DNA from: an uncultured Verrucomicrobiota bacterium
GTDB taxonomy: Bacteria; Verrucomicrobiota; Verrucomicrobiia; Limisphaerales; CAIYYI01
Direction: 5' to 3'
Assembly (NCBI GenBank): GCA_903930345.1
Contig: CAIYYI010000608.1
Location: 1-33,133 of the forward strand
DNA: 33,133 nucleotides
The notes below the pieces were generated by a model. It made no database searches. It was given only the letters and a program-made list of their open reading frames with translations, and had not been told where the DNA came from. This document shows, in pieces, positions 30,730 through 33,133 of the stretch (positions are counted from its first letter, which is position 1; every line of letters begins with the position of its first letter). Position numbers and translations under genes: made by a program.

Positions 30730-33133
30730 ATGTGGAATGGAATGCATCGTTTGGGTTGGGCTTGTTTTTGTGCTGCGGCGGGTCTGCTGACCCTGGGGGC
30801 GGCGGAGGCGGATCGTTTTCAGGCGGCGGCGACGCGGCTGGCGGCGGCGAATCTGCCCGCCCTGCGCCTGGGCCTGGAGGATCTGGCGGCGGGCGGCTCC
30901 GCGCAGTATCCGCACGGGCAGGATTACCTGCGCCAGCTGGCGGCCCTGGAGGAGCGGCAGGCGGCTTTGCAGGCGGCCCTGGGCCGGAAGGATCCCGCCG
31001 CCCCGGACGCCCTGGAGCAGTGGGCCGGGGATTGCGCCCGGCTCCGCACCACGGCGCTCCTGGAGAATCCGCTGCTGGACTTTGACCGGCTGTTGCTGGT
31101 CCGGCGGTCGGAAAAGCAGCTGGGGCTGCCCAACAACTGGGAGAGCAACTCCACGCTGCCGCGCCAGGGCTATGACAACGAGCTGATGGTGCTCTCCCCG
31201 CTGCGGCCGGAAGGCCGGCTGACCACGCTGTTCCGGCCCCCGCAAGGCCGGTTTGTGGGGGATGTGGACCTGGACTTTGACGCCCGGCGCCTCCTGTTTT
31301 CCATGCCCGGCACCAACGGCCGGTGGCAGGTGTTCGAGTTGCCGCTGGGGGAGGGGGGCGACGCCCGCCCGCTGCCGCTGATACCGGACGGGGACGTGGA
31401 CAACTACGATGCTTGCTACCTGCCGGACGGCGACATCCTCTTTACCAGCACGGCGCCGTTTGTCGGGGTGCCGTGCGTCACCGGCTCCTCCCATGTGGCG
31501 AACATCTACCGGCTATACCGCCAGACCGGGGCGATCCGGCAGCTCACCTTTGAGCAGGAGCACAACTGGTGCCCCACCGTCATGCCGGATGGCCGGGTGC
31601 TCTACCTGCGCTGGGAGTACGCGGACCTGCCGCACTTTGTGGCCCGGATCCTCTTCCAGATGAACCCGGACGGCACCGGGCAGATGGAGCATTACGGCAG
31701 CGGCTCCTACTGGCCCAACGCCATGTTCTACGCCCGCCCCGTGCCCGGGGCGCCCACCCGGTTTGCGGCGGTGGTCGGCGGGCACCACGATGTCCCGCGC
31801 ATGGGGGAGCTGGTGCTGTTCGACACGGCCCGGGGCCGGCACGAGGCGGATGGCGTCGTGCAGCGCATCCCGGGGCGCGGCCAGCCGGTGGAGCCGGTCA
31901 TCCGCGACGGCCTGGTGGGCGGCAGCTGGCCGAAGTTCCTGCACCCCTGGCCGCTGAGCGAGAAGTATTTCCTCGTCTCCGCCAAGCTCAACGCGCGCGC
32001 CCGCTGGGGGATTTACCTGGCGGATGTGTTCGACAACCTCACCCTCATCCGCGAAGGCGAGGAAGGCGCCCTGCTGGAGCCGGTCCCGCTGCGCCCGCAG
32101 ACGCGCCCCCCGGTGATCCCGGACAAGACGCAGCCGGGGCAAAAAGAGGCGCTGGTCTATCTGCAGGATGTCTATGCCGGACCGGGTTTAGCCGGGGTGC
32201 CGCGCGGCACGGTCCGCCAGCTCCGGGTGTTCACCTATCACTTCGCCTACCACGGCATGGGCGGGCAGATCAACCGGGTGGGCCTGGATGGCCCCTGGGA
32301 TATCAAGCGCATCCTCGGCACGGTGCCGGTCGAGGCGGATGGCTCCGCCTTCTTTCGGGTCCCCGCCAATACCCCGATCTCGGTGCAGCCGCTGGATGGC
32401 GAGGGCCAGGCGCTGCAGCTCATGCGGAGCTGGATGACCGCCATGCCGGGGGAGACCCTCTCGTGCGTCGGCTGCCATGACCGGCAGAACGCCACGCCGC
32501 TGGCCTCGGTCCCGACCCTGGCGCTCGGCAAGGCCCCGGCTGCCATCGCCCCGTGGTACGGTCCGGAGCGCGGGTTTTCCTTTCTGCGGGAGGTGCAGCC
32601 GGTGCTGGATCGGCACTGCGTGGGCTGCCACAACGGCCAGCCGCAGCCCGGCGGCGACGTCCTGGCGGACTTCCGCCCGCTGCCGCCGGTGCACCCGCAG
32701 GCAGGGGACGCCACCTACAACCAGGGCACCCAGTTCTCCCCCGCCTACCTCGCGCTGCGCGCCTACGTGCGCGGCCCCACGATCGAGAGCGACATGCATC
32801 TGCTGACCCCGGCGGAATACCACGCGGACACCACCCGGCTCTTCCAGGTGCTGCGCCCGGGGCACCACGGCGTGGTGCTGGAGCCGGAGGCCTGGCAGCG
32901 GCTCGCCGCCTGGATTGATCTCAACACCCCCGCGCACGGCACCTGGCGCGAGATCGTGGGGGATAAAAAAGTCCTGGCCCAGCGGGATCGCCGCCAGGCG
33001 ATGCTCCGCCGCTACGCGGGCCGCGACGAGGATCCGGAGGCGACCACTGCCTCGCCCGCCTTCGCGGGGGCTCCCGCGCCGGTGCGGGAGGCGGCCGCGG
33101 CCGCCCCGCCAGTCCGGCCGGCGGTGGCCGGCG
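30730..33133 (+). CDS. Secreted propeller protein with two CxxCH heme motifs (HZS-alpha-like), 3' end outside window
   Basis: 801 codons from ATG 30730 with no stop before the window end. Signal peptide MWNGMHRLGWACFCAAAGLLTLGAAEA. After a helical region come propeller-like strands with DNYDACYLPDGDILFTST and NWCPTVMPDGRVLYLRWEYAD (about residues 220-300). A domain follows (VFTYHFAYHGMGGQINRVGLDGPWDIKRILG, VEADGSAFFRVPANTPI) as found in PVC homologues of hydrazine synthase alpha. Then two c-type heme sites: CVGCH at 579-583 and CVGCH at 630-634, the second in LDRHCVGCHNGQ. A Pro/Ala-rich linker begins near residue 770, so another domain probably follows; relatives often carry a formylglycine-generating-enzyme-like domain. 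Periplasmic redox role inferred; hydrazine synthesis is not implied. Confidence 0.82.
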   Translation, partial: MWNGMHRLGWACFCAAAGLLTLGAAEADRFQAAATRLAAANLPALRLGLEDLAAGGSAQYPHGQDYLRQLAALEERQAALQAALGRKDPAAPDALEQWAGDCARLRTTALLENPLLDFDRLLLVRRSEKQLGLPNNWESNSTLPRQGYDNELMVLSPLRPEGRLTTLFRPPQGRFVGDVDLDFDARRLLFSMPGTNGRWQVFELPLGEGGDARPLPLIPDGDVDNYDACYLPDGDILFTSTAPFVGVPCVTGSSHVANIYRLYRQTGAIRQLTFEQEHNWCPTVMPDGRVLYLRWEYADLPHFVARILFQMNPDGTGQMEHYGSGSYWPNAMFYARPVPGAPTRFAAVVGGHHDVPRMGELVLFDTARGRHEADGVVQRIPGRGQPVEPVIRDGLVGGSWPKFLHPWPLSEKYFLVSAKLNARARWGIYLADVFDNLTLIREGEEGALLEPVPLRPQTRPPVIPDKTQPGQKEALVYLQDVYAGPGLAGVPRGTVRQLRVFTYHFAYHGMGGQINRVGLDGPWDIKRILGTVPVEADGSAFFRVPANTPISVQPLDGEGQALQLMRSWMTAMPGETLSCVGCHDRQNATPLASVPTLALGKAPAAIAPWYGPERGFSFLREVQPVLDRHCVGCHNGQPQPGGDVLADFRPLPPVHPQAGDATYNQGTQFSPAYLALRAYVRGPTIESDMHLLTPAEYHADTTRLFQVLRPGHHGVVLEPEAWQRLAAWIDLNTPAHGTWREIVGDKKVLAQRDRRQAMLRRYAGRDEDPEATTASPAFAGAPAPVREAAAAAPPVRPAVAG

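Noticed and set aside
30534-31085. 183-residue plus-strand ORF
   Set aside because: Overlaps the start of the heme protein in another frame; Gly-rich out-of-frame reading.

Overview
The window looks like a chromosomal segment, probably from a metagenome-assembled genome, of a Verrucomicrobiota bacterium of the Limisphaerales/Pedosphaera type. This is inferred from high G+C with mixed-strand housekeeping genes, secreted proteins with RCC1/Ig and TolB-like repeats, a heme protein resembling hydrazine synthase alpha, and long gene-poor spacers filled with dispersed hairpin repeats. No rRNA, tRNA, CRISPR array, transposase or integrase was recognised. The window cuts a YceI-like gene on the left and the large heme protein on the right.

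Layout. 1-7.1 kb is mostly housekeeping: YceI tail, a conserved hypothetical, Hsp15 (hslR), a small basic protein, class I fructose-bisphosphate aldolase (fbaB), the YggS PLP protein, then the lgt-miaA pair and a Uma2-like nuclease. 7.3-12.6 kb (minus strand) holds a secreted DUF3352-like protein split by one in-frame amber codon, a secreted S1C serine protease and a secreted heparinase II/III-type polysaccharide lyase. 12.7-17.4 kb has a long U32-family protein converging on a secreted DUF3494-RCC1-Ig protein. 17.6-18.3 kb is an A+T-richer stretch with one membrane protein. 18.5-22.7 kb is a tight minus-strand four-gene operon: beta-propeller protein, lipoprotein, AlgI-type MBOAT, AlgX/AlgJ-type SGNH protein. 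It probably acetylates an extracytoplasmic polysaccharide. 23.1-25.3 kb is a translationally coupled hybrid histidine kinase and response regulator. 25.3-30.7 kb is repeat-rich, with three small genes (lipoprotein, membrane protein, DUF4177) and a secreted beta-helix protein. 30.7 kb to the end is a secreted propeller protein with two CxxCH heme motifs.

How the parts relate. The secreted products (lyase, protease, beta-helix protein, RCC1/Ig protein, polysaccharide acetylation operon, heme protein) suggest a bacterium that handles polysaccharides at its surface. The lipoproteins fit with lgt being present. The most unusual feature is the family of modular dispersed repeats. One of about 110 bp, ending in a conserved ATCCTAATGAAAAC-like box, sits just upstream of four separate small plus-strand genes, three of them in consecutive repeat-gene units at 26.0-27.7 kb. 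A fifth copy abuts a truncated gene that resembles an addiction-module antitoxin. A second mosaic of about 400 bp occurs at 25.5 and 29.6 kb with its blocks in a different order. What moves these repeats, or what they do, cannot be read from the window.
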